Source of the DNA: Megamerina dolium
Lineage: Eukaryota; Arthropoda; Insecta; Diptera; Megamerinidae
Assembly: GCA_963854835.1 (NCBI GenBank)
Contig: OY978527.1
Location: forward strand, 22,072,057-22,136,056
Length of the DNA stretch: 64,000 nucleotides
Direction: 5' to 3'
Shown: positions 49,793 through 61,180 of the stretch, piece after piece
Layout of the letters: each line of letters opens with the position of its first letter
How positions within the stretch are numbered: the stretch's first letter is position 1
The notes under the pieces: model-generated
Told to the model about the DNA's origin: nothing
The model's database searches: none
Seen by the model: the letters and a program-made list of their open reading frames with translations, nothing else
Program-made: the position numbers and the translations under genes

Positions 49793-51433
49793 CAGTGGCT
49801 CACAGCTTATTTCGTACAGTGTATATATTTTTATGTAAATGGCTGTAACATCGAAACTAAAAAACTTATCGATAAGTTTTGAATGTAGATGTCTGTGTAT
49901 GTGTTTAGTAAACCTAATAAGAAAACGGGGAACCCCAAAAATTGTTCTTTTTGTCATGCAAGAGAGAAAAACTATTGATCAGCTGATTTTCAGCTCACAT
50001 CTTATTTCGTACACAAACTTCAATGTAAGTAAGTTTCATTCTGCCGCGCAGTTACAAAGTTTTTTTGAATTGTATGAGTTTTTGGACCTTTTTAACTATT
50101 ATAACAATTTTTATTATTCTTATTTTAAATAGTTAAAGTGCTGTAAATTAAACATTTAGCGTTATGGGTCGTCGTACAACGATGGAACAGCGTAAACTGG
50201 TAATTAACCATTTTAGGAAAGGTCAGAGTGTGCGAAAAATTGCTGAAATGACAAATTTAAGTGCCTCAACTGTCCAATACATCATTCAACGCTTCATTCG
50301 CGAAAATCGGTTGGAGAACAAGGGCAGAGAAGCACCTAATAAGATTTTCAACGCTTCAGACGAGCGTTATATTGTACGAAAAATTAAGAAAAATCCAAAG
50401 TTATCCACTCCGAAGTTGGCTGCAGAGGTTCAGCGTGAAATAGGAAAATCATCCAGTGCTGAAACTGTCCGACGTGTGCTGCGCAATCATGACTTGAACG
50501 GTCGAGTAGCCCGAAAGAAACCATTCATTTCAAAAATGAATATACAACGCCGACTTGACTACGCCAAAGAGCATATTATTAAGACTCCTGCGTTCTGGAA
50601 TACCGTTATTTTCGCGGATGAGTCTAAGTTTAATATTTTTGGCTCGGACGGAATGTCATATGTTTGGCGTAAAGCGAATACCGAGCTAAACAAGGAGAAC
50701 CTTAAGCCCACAGTGAAGCATGGTGGCGGTAGCGTGATGGTTTGGGCCTGTATGTCAGCAGCCGGAGTAGGTGAATTGGTTTTTATTGAGGGAACAATGG
50801 ACAAAATGAAGTACCTCGAGATTCTGAAAAACAATTTACTTCAAAGTGCAGACAAACTGGGTTTGCGGGAAGAATTTCGGTACTACCAAGATAATGACCC
50901 AAAACATAAATCTGGGATTTGCAATCTTGGCTTATTTGGAACTGCCCACACTTGATGTCTCCACCACCACAGTCATCTGACATGAATGTGATTGAAAATC
51001 TTTGGTCTATTTTGGACAATAAAATAAGAACACACAAGATTTCTAATAAGCAAGACCTAAAGAAGGTACTAATGGAGGAATGGAAAAAAATCACACCAGA
51101 CATCACTCAAAAATTGGTGGATTCAATGCCAAATAGACTCCAGGCTGTCATTAACGCTAAGGGATGTCATACTAAATATTAAAATCAACTTACTTTGTTT
51201 TTAGTTTGAACTTAAAGAGACTGTACGTGACATGAATTTTCCTATTTTTTTCTTATTTTATTTTTTTATAGTGTCAAACACTAAAATTTTGAAAAAGTAA
51301 ATTTAGGAAAATAAAAAACAAACCTTCCTTTCAAAAATGGCATTTATATTTTGTTCAAATTTTTGCTATATTAGGAATTACGACTGCAGCAATTTTTAAA
51401 CTGTCACTGTACGAAATAAGCTGGGAGCCACTG
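49793..51433 (+). mobile_element. Tc1-like DNA transposon, copy 2, full length (1641 bp)
   Basis: The outer inverted repeats start CAGTGGCTCACAGCTTATTT at 49793 and end with the near-perfect complement at 51433. TA lies on both sides (49791-49792, 51434-51435). An inner direct copy of the terminal motif is present at 49991-50014 (IR/DR structure). The matching right inner copy has lost 10 bp (AAATAAGCTG) compared with copy 1. The sequence is very close to copy 1, which implies recent activity of the family. Confidence 0.95.
50164..51182 (+). pseudogene. Tc1-like transposase with one frameshift
   Basis: Identical in layout to the frame at 173-1213, with D152 and D243 present. One G is missing at about 50921 (GGGATTTGCAATC where copy 1 has GGGATTGTGCAATC). 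The frame therefore ends at 50955 as SGICNLGLFGTAHT. The remainder, including the catalytic Glu (VIENLW), is in another phase (50919-51182). Its natural C-terminus GCHTKY is intact here, unlike copy 1. The break lies between the second Asp and the Glu, so the product would be inactive but could still bind element ends through its N-terminal HTH region. Confidence 0.92.
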
Positions 51434-51731
51434 TATGTGCCTAGCGAATCTATGAGCCTTTATACCATTTCATTTGAGATTGACATGGTTCAGGTCCTAA
51501 AATATCTGTTACACAGTGATATATTAATATTTGATCTGTGAAATTGGAATCATTTTTCTTTTTTGATATAATCAATTCTGATTGGTTTGATTGATTTTGG
51601 TATGTAAGTTCTTATTGGGTTTTTAAACGAGTGTTTATATTTAGTAGATAATTTACTATATATTATGAAGTAATTATAGAGAATTATTAATTATAAAATA
51701 TTAACCTGGAAATCTAGAACTTAGAACACAA

Positions 51732-52108
51732 AAAAAAATAAAATAAATATGAACTTAGGTGCACTTAGCTTAGGTACACTTAGCCCCAAAGGGCTCTTTG
51801 GCCGAGATTCTCTTCCATTACTGTTGTGCGTGTTAAATTTTGGGCAGTATTAAAAGGGATCTACTTATTTTAGCCGGCTTCGAACGGCAGAACTTTTTGC
51901 AACATCACTTTTTCTGAGCATTGTCACAGAGTTCTTTTAAAAACTTTTCCATGGCAAATTGTTACTGCCGGAAGAATTACCAATTGGTTGCCGACAGATG
52001 GGTACCGTTCGAAAGAAAAATTTTTTCGATATTAAATTTGTTATGCTTTAGCCCAGGATTGACAGATCAGAAGGCCAATACACTAACTACTGAGCTACGG
52101 CACCCACG
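51732..52108 (-). mobile_element. tRNA-derived SINE, copy 4, B box deleted
   Basis: Minus-strand copy with tail CCAAAGAGCCCTTTGGGGC near 51785, body TTCTGCCGTTCGAAGCCGGC and head GTGCCGTAGCTCAGTAGTTA near 52105. About 14 bp that hold the B box are missing near 52055-52065, which should cripple polymerase III transcription. The tail has extra repeats of CTTAGGT. Confidence 0.84.
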
Positions 52109-53630
52109 AACTTTGAACATACACTTAGATGAAATACAATTACTAATTATTTCATTATATCGTATGTATAAGAATGAATGCTATATTAAATCATATCGAG
52201 TTAAAATTTTTTTGTAGGTACCTACAATTTTATTCGGAAAAAAAGAATCCACATTTAAATGGGTATCTATAATGTTGAACCAAATTTGAAATAAAATAAT
52301 AAATAAAAATAGCTGATAATTGTTTTAGTGAATTTAGTGATTACAAGTATAAGTATGTAGGTATTATTGATCGATAATACTCATTAACACACAGCCGAAT
52401 TAATAATGATAACAAAAACAACAATAATGGTAACAATAAGCATGACATATGTATGACATAAAATAAAAGAGCACATATTTGCATAAATACATAAAATATA
52501 TACCAGCATATGGAAATTGAACCGAATACTGACTAATATGCATTAGTATGTGTACTTTAGTATATATACGATATTTGTACACATGCATGTAAGCGATGAA
52601 GTCTATTAATATTTAGAAGTTAACCTTTTTGGCCTCTTCTTCACGCCCGTTGTATTTGTCACCATTTATTCGAGCATGTACTATACATTGTACTTACTAT
52701 GCATTGTATTTACATATTCTACGAGATTTAATTCGAATAAAATTTTTAAAAACAAGAACAACAACTACAACCTATAATAAAAGTACAAGAAATAAATAGA
52801 AATAAGTAATAAATCGGAACAACAAGAAAATAATAATATCAACAACAACATTAAGAACAGTTGTAGTATACATAATAATCGTCGATGCCAAGTCAGTATC
52901 GAGAGAGCGTGAATCGTTGGCTGTCGTCGCCCAGTAAATTCTCTATAAAAAGAGCTAGCTACATATTTACTTTTTGCATACACGTATGTGAAAATATAGC
53001 TGCTATAGCTATAGTATAAGACTAAATAATAAACAGTAGTATTCATTTAAATTGGATCACTTTTTTCAACATACAGAAATATTCAGTATTATGTTTCATA
53101 GTTGGTTAGGATGGATGTGTATGTAGAAAGTAAATGATCGATTGAGACGCTCAAGGCTGAAATATGATTTAGTGTAATTTTATGGAAGCTGCTCCACAAC
53201 CAAAGTCCGAAAAGCTAGAAAAGCCTGAAAGTTGCCAAATTTCGAAATTGTTTCAGACTTTGCAGGCTTTTCAAGAATCGTCTGATAGTTAACATTGTAG
53301 TATTAGTGCTGGTGAATATGATCATAGTTATGGTCGAAATCATTTACCATATTTCAAGAAAATTTTTCACAAATTTCAGACAATAAAACAAAAGGAAACG
53401 TTTTATTATATGAAAAAGGTGAACAAAAATACTAAATCAGTTAAACTTAAATGATAATAGCATTTTTCAGTCGAAAATCTCAATCCTACATATAAAGTTA
53501 TATTTACAAACTCCATGAAATCGATAAACTCCTCCAATGCCACTAAAATGTTTTCCATGAAAATAGTCTTTATAACTCTAAATATGAGAAATTTGCAAAG
53601 AATAGTTCTTATAATGAAAATATTTACAAA
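52109..53630. other. Spacer; possible TATA near 52943
   Basis: No coding feature is supported. CTCTATAAAAAGAGC near 52940-52955 on the plus strand resembles a TATA box in a GC-richer pocket (52880-52960), but no exon could be attached. Confidence 0.3.
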
Positions 53631-53633
53631 TAT

Positions 53634-53876
53634 TTACCGCAAAATATCAAAACTTTGAAGAAATGTCAAGCGCGAAAAGTTTCTTATGGCGTTAATCGCC
53701 TGAAAAGCCTGTAATGTCTGAACGACTATTATTTTGTCTCTGCAGTACATTCCATTGATCATAACTTCATTGCTATTGATATTTTCAAAGAAATATTCGG
53801 CGCTACAAAACCCATTCCAGACAATAGTATGCTCAGGCTGCATTTGCTTCTCTATGACTACGTTTGGATATTTCAT
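53634..53876 (-). pseudogene. mariner-like transposase scrap (weak)
   Basis: The minus strand reads TIVWNGFCSAEYFFENINS, then EVMINGMYCRDKIIVVQ. This is reminiscent of the VWCGF--GGIIGPYFFE---G-AVTVNG-RYR-MI stretch in DD41D-type mariners. Divergence is heavy and the flanks are unrecognisable. Confidence 0.4.
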
Positions 53877-53979
53877 GTATCAAATTTGAAGGGTTTGCTA
53901 ATTAACACAACCACCAAGCAGATGATTTTAAAAAAATCGTAGAATTTACCGTAATGGAGCTGAGAAGATGCTCAGTCTG

Positions 53980-54245
53980 TGTATTTCGACTCAATAGTGA
54001 GGAAATAAGAAACAAAACAAAAGCGTTTGTTTTCCAACATAGTCCCCTTTTAGCTTTATACACTTCGTCCAACGTTATCTCTTTTTTATGCACTCCAAAT
54101 AATTTGACTTCTTCAGGTCATTAAAATAGGCCGTGGGTTCTTCGATGATCTCTTCATTCGACACAAATCATTTACCGCCGAGTAATTTCTTCTGACTTGT
54201 AAACAGGAAATAGTGGCGTCCAAAGGTGTGGATACCTTGCAATTT
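53980..54245 (-). pseudogene. mariner transposase C-terminal remnant
   Basis: The minus strand reads FVSNEEIIEEPTAYFNDLKK and then a decayed LEGIKKLE-like segment (SNYLECIKKR). This matches the C-terminus of mariner transposases (KRF-SNEEVI-A-EAYFA-L-KSYY--GI--LE-RW-KCI). Stops occur on both sides and no terminal repeats were seen. Confidence 0.62.
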
Positions 54246-54394
54246 ATGGCGTATAACTCTGCATTAAAGATCTTCTATCATCTACTATCTATGTCAATCT
54301 GGTGAAGGAAGTCTGAGATCCTAAATACTAGGTTGTCATTTGGGCCTAATTCTATATATAATTTGAATGATGCACGGATTTGCAAACATTTTCT

Positions 54395-54645
54395 GCGCAG
54401 TAGCTCGGTCGTTAGTGTTTCGGCTTTCTGAGCCGTAGTCGTGGGTTCGATTCCCGCCTAAGGCAACTTTAATATCGAAAAGATTTATCTTTCGAACAAT
54501 ACCACGATGGTCCGGCAGGACCAATTTGTCTGTGAAAAGCTTCTAAAAAAGCTTTGTGACAAAGCTATTGTAAGATATTGTGACGTCACAAGGCCTCTGT
54601 CGAAGTATGTCCTCTCATAGAGGGAGCCGCCACAACAACCTAATA
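54395..54645 (+). mobile_element. tRNA-derived SINE, divergent subfamily
   Basis: The head has GTAGCTCGGTCGTTAG (A box) and an exact consensus B box GGTTCGATTCC near 54446-54456. Next come TTTAATATCGAAAAGATTTA and AGCTTTGTGACAAAGCTATT as in the main family, but the tail is different (CATAGAGGGAGCCGCCACAA). It may be a different 3' end recruited by another LINE. Confidence 0.7.
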
Positions 54646-54813
54646 ATAAACTAACCTAGCTCTATGTCCAGAAAGGAAAATACTTTGAAGGCATTAGGTC
54701 GCACGAACGAGGCGGTTGAATAACTGGTCAATTTGGGGAAACATAGCACTAAAGCTAACTCACGTAAAATTTGCCGGGAAATTAATATTTATATGTGACA
54801 TGTTACATGATGT

Positions 54814-55200
54814 TTGCATTATGAGAGTTATTCGAACTTTATGCCTTTTCCCAGATTTAGCAAAAAATCTAGTAGATTCGTGAGCGATTTACCATACAAA
54901 GCTAAATATCGAAATGGACGAGATTTATATGAAATATCACTTGAATTGTCAAAAAAAAAAAAAATAATAACAAATGAAAATGAAATCAAAGCAAAGAACC
55001 GCAAAAATAAATTAAGTAAAAAGCATTTCTTTGCTGCAGGTACGCTACCAATGACATTAAATGCTGATTCTCTTCCGATGCAGTTATATGTCCATTTAAA
55101 GCTTTATATTAAACCTTTTTGGTATACTCGAAGAGCTTCGAAAGATTTTCATTTCATTACTTTAACGTTCGATGAGGCAGTAATTTTAAAACTGCAATAA
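54814..55200 (+). CDS. Unassigned 128-codon ORF
   Basis: The longest open frame not explained by a mobile element outside the trihelix gene. It starts MHYESYSNFMPFPRFSKKSS, has a Lys-rich middle (KKKIITNENEIKAKNRKN) and ends EAVILKLQ. No domain, signal peptide or membrane segment is evident. A possible frame extension lies upstream in other phases. A poly-A run inside (54951-54965) weakens the case. It could be a chance frame in AT-rich DNA or a decayed mobile-element gene. Confidence 0.2.
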   Translation: MHYESYSNFMPFPRFSKKSSRFVSDLPYKAKYRNGRDLYEISLELSKKKKIITNENEIKAKNRKNKLSKKHFFAAGTLPMTLNADSLPMQLYVHLKLYIKPFWYTRRASKDFHFITLTFDEAVILKLQ

Positions 55201-55902
55201 AGTTCTGTGTTCCATAGCAACCTAAGGATATAAAATATAGTCAAAATCAACCAACCCACAATAATTATTTACAAGCATATATGTACTCATAACAGTGATC
55301 AAAAGTGTACATATATACTATGTATGAATGCATGTAGATTTAAATATGAAATAAGTAACTGTATTTATGTATAAATATGTGCGTTCATATGTATGTATAT
55401 GAATAAATCGAAATGTATGTCGTATGCACTTTACTAGACCCCAAGATCGGTCCAAAAAACACATAAGCATATGTAAGTAGGTACTAACATTTCGAATGAA
55501 TACAGAGAAATAATGATAATAACAAGACCAACAACAACAATAAAAAATGGAAATTAGAAATGAAACGGAATCTATATTAAAATTAAAAAAAAAAAACAGA
55601 AAAATGGTATCAGTGTTCTGTCATATTTATATTGTATTACGAGCAGAACATCATTAGGGTTCTTAGCATTATTATTATTCTCGTACATATATATTTGTAT
55701 GTACACAATATACTATATATAAATAGTAGGTACATAAAATTTGTTTAAATGTACCCGAACATTTGAAGAACGATAGATAATAATGATGTTTTTTATACTA
55801 ATACTGATTACGATTGTTTTATTGTTATTGTTTTTTATTTTTTCCTTTTTAATAATTGAAACAATAATAGTAGCAAATAAAATTTAATTACTTTAAAACG
55901 TA
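55201..55902. other. AT-rich spacer, nothing recognised
   Basis: Simple TATG- and ATA-rich sequence; no supported feature. Confidence 0.4.
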
Positions 55903-56110
55903 CCCTGCAATAAATTAGATTTGTCCGGGATGTGTCCGAGATCAGTCGCAACCCTGCAAAAATTGTGAGACAAATCTCTAAAGAGAGTAATTTGGGATTA
56001 ATCTCTTTAGATATCTATCGGAGATTAGTCTCCGATAGGTCTCTTTAGAGATGAGTTGTAGATCAATTTTTTAATTAATTAATACATTTAGAGATTTTTT
56101 ACACTTTCAA

Positions 56111-56574
56111 GTGAATTCATTCATTCACTTTTATGGTATTCAGTTTAGGGGCACCGCATCTCCCTCTAATATCGAAAAATTGCAGCGAATACAATCCAAG
56201 TGTCTGCGAATTATTGTAAACGCGCCTTGGTATATGAGGAACGTTAACATCCATCGAGATTTAAATGTATCCACAATTTCTGAGGAAGTTGCAATGTCCT
56301 GCAGAAGCTACATTCAAAAATTACACAATCATCCGAATCCCCTTGCTAGGCAATTGTTGCTGAGCAAGGGGCATCGTCGATTAAAAAGAAAAGACACACT
56401 GAATATGCTGTAAAATTGCTACATCTCGCGACTCACCAAATTGTGATGGAGCGTAGGGGATATCACATAGTTTTATTTAGTTTGTAAGATTTGAATACTT
56501 ATTGTTAGTTTCTTGTATTTAAGAAAGATTCAATAAAAAAAATAAGCTAACAAAAAAAAAAAAAAAAAAAAAAA
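56111..56574 (+). mobile_element. jockey-clade LINE, 5'-truncated, with poly-A tail
   Basis: The 100-codon frame 56111-56413 contains FYGIQFRGTASPSNIEKLQR, IQSKCLRIIVNAPWYMRNVN, IHRDLNVSTISEEVA and NPLARQLL. This is the C-terminus of jockey-type ORF2 (LYG-QLWGTAS-SNI--IQRFQSK-LR-I--APWYV). An AATAAA signal lies near 56532 and a poly-A run of about 23 at 56552-56574, the hallmark of target-primed insertion with severe 5' truncation. No reverse transcriptase core is present. Confidence 0.85.
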
Positions 56575-56595
56575 CTTTTAAGTCAGTAAGAATAT

Positions 56596-56712
56596 GTTGC
56601 AGGTTAGTGTAGCTGGTAGAGCGACAGTAATAGAACATACGACAGCCAAGACACTCCTACTCTGTACCCAGGTTCGATTCACGGAAAATAAAGACAACTT
56701 TTTTTTTTTTTT
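56596..56712 (+). mobile_element. tRNA-like segment with A and B boxes (possible short SINE)
   Basis: An A-box-like TGTAGCTGGTAGAGCG lies at about 56609-56624 and a B-box-like GGTTCGATTC at 56671-56680. A T-run from 56698 would stop polymerase III. The tRNA cloverleaf between the boxes does not close well and the head is unlike the main SINE family, so it is not called as a tRNA gene. Confidence 0.4.
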
Positions 56713-57074
56713 AAATTTTACATTTTGAGAATTATAATGCATTGAATGAAAATTTCCAACCGTGCTACTAATCTATTTATAAAAGGCGACTAATTAACAT
56801 TTATACCCGTTCTGGTATAAAAAGGTATAATTAAATTCTTTATAGGACATACTCGAACAAAAGGGAACAGTTCATCAAAAGTGCGATTATTCGCATGTTA
56901 CTTTGCGACTGATCGCGGACACATCCCAGACAAGTCTCATTTTGTTGCAGGGTAAGGAATATGCGATTAATCGCATATGAATGAAAAAAAAAATTAAAAA
57001 CGTAATAAAAGCGAATCACTTGAAAGTGTAGAAAATCTCTATACATATATTAATTAATTTAAAAATTTATCCAG

Positions 57075-57210
<136 letters not shown>

Positions 57211-57339
57211 CTTGAAACGTGTACGGTCTCTTTTAACGTACATACATTAAAGCAATTTCTAATTTGAACCCGCCTCCTTTTTGTTTTAACAGCCACTGGG
57301 AAAGCACCAATTTTTATTGGAGCATTTCTAGAAAGTTGT

Positions 57340-57850
57340 GATGTGGGGTAAATATATTCAGAGGAAATGTTCAGTAGGTTAAACTAATGATGATCGGTTC
57401 TACATTTCCCACTCTAGAGGCATTTACTGGGTAGCTATTGTAGATTTTTAGTTATTTATTCGGTCATTTTGTATGGGAGTTCCCAAAAGGGATGGAGATA
57501 AGGGCTAAGTATGTTTTTAGAAAATGTTAAGGAAGAAAAATTAATGGGGTAGTTGTAGATTTCACCGCTATAATGTGATTCGGGCTATTTTCCAAGTTCA
57601 TGTGTTTTTCTGTCATTTTATATGGGAGCGCCAGTAAGAGATATAAGGAATAAGTATATTCGAAGAAAATGTGGGTCTGTCATACAGTTCACCGCTCTAC
57701 AGATAATTCCGGTTCAGACAAGGGGTTATTTGTCAATTTTCGTATGTTTTTTCGGTCGTTTTGCGTTTTTTAGTGAGTCCTCTTATTGGGTAGATGGTAT
57801 AGGTAAATGCGTTTGGAGGGGAAAAATTAATGGAGGTCAGTAATACATTT
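57340..57850 (+). repeat. Degenerate tandem repeat, about 145-bp period
   Basis: The phrase CGGTCATTTTGTATGGGAG at about 57461 recurs as CTGTCATTTTATATGGGAGC near 57610 and CGGTCGTTTTGCGTTTT near 57753. Each is preceded by text like ATTTTT.GTTATT or AAGTTCATGTG and followed by an AGATAA/AATTAATGG segment. Similar wording occurs faintly at 3840-4500. Unknown family. Confidence 0.5.
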
Positions 57851-57869
57851 CACAATTGGTAATTCTGCG

Positions 57870-58330
57870 GTTATCAAAATTTGCCATGAAAAAGCTTATA
57901 CATAAATGACAAAGATTAGAAATGAGTAATGGAGAATACTGTCCAAATTAAGAATGCACAACAATACAGTTTAGAGAAAGGACTATTTGGGGACAACAGT
58001 GTTTAGTGTCTTGGTCTTCTGTGTTCGCGTTATTGGTTGTGGAATCGAATCCTGGGTGAGGCCTATAAATATAAATCGATAATTTACTCTTTCCAGCGAT
58101 GCTCGCCTGTGAGCAAGCAATTTGCAATTCTTTTTGCAGAAGAACCTTTTGGAAAAACCACGTAACAAAGCTCAGCAAAAGTAAGTCAAAAGAGTTGTAC
58201 TATTCTTAATTGGTTAAAATATAAGTATAGGTCCATTTCAATAACGTCCATTAACGCGTACAATAGAGCTGAAGGGAAGCTCTGCCAAAGGAATCTTCGG
58301 AATACTTACACTTGTTACTTCTACACCTGT
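57870..58330 (+). mobile_element. Two degenerate SINE pieces in tandem
   Basis: 57870-57990 resembles the 3' half of the SINE (GCCATGAAAAAGCTTATACA, AATACTGTCCAAATTAAGAA). It is followed at once by a decayed SINE from the tRNA-like head (TTTAGTGTCTTGGTCTTCTG, B-box-like GAATCGAATCC) to the tail (CAATAGAGCTGAAGGGAAGC) near 58280. Both are old copies. Confidence 0.6.
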
Positions 58331-58980
58331 ACGCGGATGATACATATTTTTTTAATCTATTTCACCCAGTGACTATTTAATATGTTGATGTTGTTAATAA
58401 TAATAAGATTTAAAATTAATTCGAAAATAAGTTGTTGCGATCAATTCAACAATAAGTAAAATATATGATGTTCTTAGGAAGATATTATGCTATCAAGCAA
58501 TCCTGAGGACACCAAAATTGAAATTACCTACTCAGCTAGATGTGCTTCGGGAAATGGAGATATGATAATGGTTATGTGATCAAATGCGCCGGTGGCCTAG
58601 TAGAAGAGACATTCTTTCTCATGCCAAATGTGGTCGTTTTATCTTAAAATCGACATCGAACAATCAAACACCTCTACGCCGGTAAACGTTTTACCCTTTT
58701 TAATATGACGGGCACCGTATCCAAAAAAGAAAAGCCTGGAACCATTAATTTGCTGGTTGAGAAACCCACATGAGGCTTCTTCGGCTTCTATTCACCACGA
58801 GAAGTTCACTGCTGTTGAACATCCCGAAGCACTACGTTAAACTTGTCAAAAGATAGCATTTGTTGTCAATTGCGAGAGCAATCATAGCAACCATCTTGTG
58901 CTTTCATACCCACATATTTATACAAAATATGTGATAAGTTTCTACGTGTTTGCGCACCTTCATTCTCACATCATCCAATA
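58331..58980. other. Spacer, possibly decayed mobile DNA
   Basis: Moderately GC-rich text (58490-58830) hints at former coding sequence, but no frame or motif could be recognised. Confidence 0.3.
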
Positions 58981-58984
58981 TCGA

Positions 58985-59275
58985 CCATTTCTGGTGTGAT
59001 TCCAATCCATGGTGAAGAATCTCCGTAATAATTATCAAGCTTTTATCTAATTTGCTTGATGGTTTTTTCGCTCAGTAAATTCACCAAATTCCTTTTTCCA
59101 TTTTTATGAAAATGCTCGTAAGCGTCTGTTTCAAATGACTGTCACAACAAAACTATTTGACACATCTGTCTGAAAATGTGGGCGTGTTCTTTTGAAAGAT
59201 TCTTCTTGTCAAGCAAAAAATTTTTTTGCAGAATTGGGTATTTTTTAGTTAAATTTTCAGGAACTTATTGGATCA
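58985..59275. repeat. Interspersed repeat R, copy 3
   Basis: Shares CCAATCCATGGTGAAGAATC, AAATGACTGTCACAACAAAA and GGGCGTGTTCTTTTGAAAGA with the copies at 17770 and 45630. Here the sequence is long enough to show the common order, ending near TTTGCAGAATTGGGTATTTT. Confidence 0.55.
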
Positions 59276-60530
59276 CTCTCATATTCTCCACGACATTTAA
59301 ATAATAATAATCGTTTTAATTTTCCTTTGAATTTGCAACACTTTATTGAAAATTTAAACTTAAATTTGAAATTAAAAATTATCTCAAAAAGTATTACTAA
59401 GGAGTATTATTGTCTTCAGAAAAATTGATCAGTATTCTGAATTATCTTGTTTCATTAATGTTGGCAACAATTTCTTCTTCTAATTGTTTGATTTTTTTTT
59501 ACTTTATTGGTAGGATCCTGCTGCATTAGACTTGCAGAGTTGCTTTTTGTATTTTTAATATAAATTTAATAAACAGGTTTCTTTAAACCAATAAAGAAAA
59601 TAATTGCAAGTTTTATGAAAATAAATTCAATTTAAGTTGTTCTAACTTTTAGTCTATTCCCTTTAACATACATACACCATATCGAAAATGGCTCAGTGCA
59701 GAAGTGTACATTTATAAGATCGTTTATATAAATATATAGGTGTATATATGTATATGCATAAAACAACACGAAAGATACATATATTACATACACAAAAAAT
59801 CGTACACAAAGAAACAAAAATTAAAAGAAAATATATAATAAAAACAATAACGATGAGACTGAGAATAAAGAACACGCGGTTTAATGAGTTATGTACATAC
59901 ATATGTATGAAAAGAACGATATTTCATTTTATTCACAATTTATAAATTTTTGTTTCTATATTTTATTTTTGTCATTTCGTTTGCATTGTACGATAATAGT
60001 ATAAAGACATTACATTTTTAAAAGCACATACCAAAATTATATTCACGTTAGGAGTGTTGTGATCGAGGACAGTCTAATTTTTTGATTTTCAAATTTATTT
60101 CACGCATACACATACGCACATTTAGGCGCATATACGTTACGACGTTACAGTAAATTACCGCTAGTAGAATTTGGCGTATTTTTTATTTTTGACTAACTAC
60201 GACAATCGTTTTATATTCATATTTGATGTCTATTCAACGGATTGACTTGACTCTCTGACTACTACTGCTACTGCTTACACATACTGCTACTGCTACTACT
60301 ACAACATACTACTACCGCTACTATTGCTACTACTATGTACTCTGTATGTGCTACTACCGCTGCTGATTCTGCTAACAAAAATTCTTATAAAATTTTGTTG
60401 TTGCTTTTTTCGAAAAGTATCCCAAAAATAACCCCCTGCATTAAACTGCGTATGTATGTATGTGTGAATATGTATATTCCTATGCTGTATAAATGCCTAT
60501 GAGCACATACTGTATTTCTTTAAATTTCTT
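59276..60530. other. AT-rich spacer, nothing recognised
   Basis: Contains a loose ACT/GCT trinucleotide-rich stretch at 60255-60365; no gene is supported. Confidence 0.4.
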
Positions 60531-60534
60531 CTTG

Positions 60535-60544
60535 CAGTAGTAGC

Positions 60545-60581
<37 letters not shown>

Positions 60582-60585
60582 ATAG

Positions 60586-60620
<35 letters not shown>
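60535..60620. repeat. (AGT)n and (GTT)n trinucleotide runs
   Basis: An AGT run to about 60584 changes into a GTT run to 60620. Simple sequence. Confidence 0.95.
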
Positions 60621-60621
<1 letters not shown>

Positions 60622-61048
60622 CATTACAAAACACAAATGTTTACGAGAGTTGATGTTTTCTGCTTTTGTTTTTATGTTTTGATTTGCAGTATCTACATTT
60701 TCCGTGAGTACAATTACTCACTCTCTTATGCATAACCGTATGAGTGTATGTTTTAAAAATATAACAAACTTTTTATATGTATATTGAATTGTGTTGTATT
60801 GTGGCTGTATGGATGTATAAGTGTATAAGTGTGGCGCGTATGGGGATCTGTTACGTAGTCATACAAATACGCCGCTATATAGAATATATTTATTTTCTTC
60901 ATTATTTCTGTACAGCGATCAAACAAAACCAACCAACCAACCATCCAACTAGCTAACCAAGAAAGCTGGCCACCAACAACATGGAATAAACCAACAGCGA
61001 CAGTGATATTCAGACGTATACTCTCGTTAATATATACATATGAACCGC

Positions 61049-61180
<132 letters not shown>

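Larger units (their letters stand above)
55903..56952. mobile_element. TIR element with CCCTGCAA ends, disrupted by a LINE
   Basis: The left end CCCTGCAATAAATTAG..GTCCGGGATGTGTCCGAGAT at 55903 onward is mirrored at 56895-56952 (TTGCGACTGATCGCGGACAC..TTGCAGGG). Both sides are flanked by TA. Arms of about 50 bp are clearly inverted. Further inverted pairs lie inside: ATCTCTTTAGATATCTATCG / CTCCGATAGGTCTCTTTAGA near 55995-56065. Another pair reaches outside the right end (TACACTTTCAAGTGAATTC at 56100 and its near-complement at 57012-57030). No transposase is seen. A jockey fragment and a tRNA-like segment sit in the middle. Confidence 0.6.
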
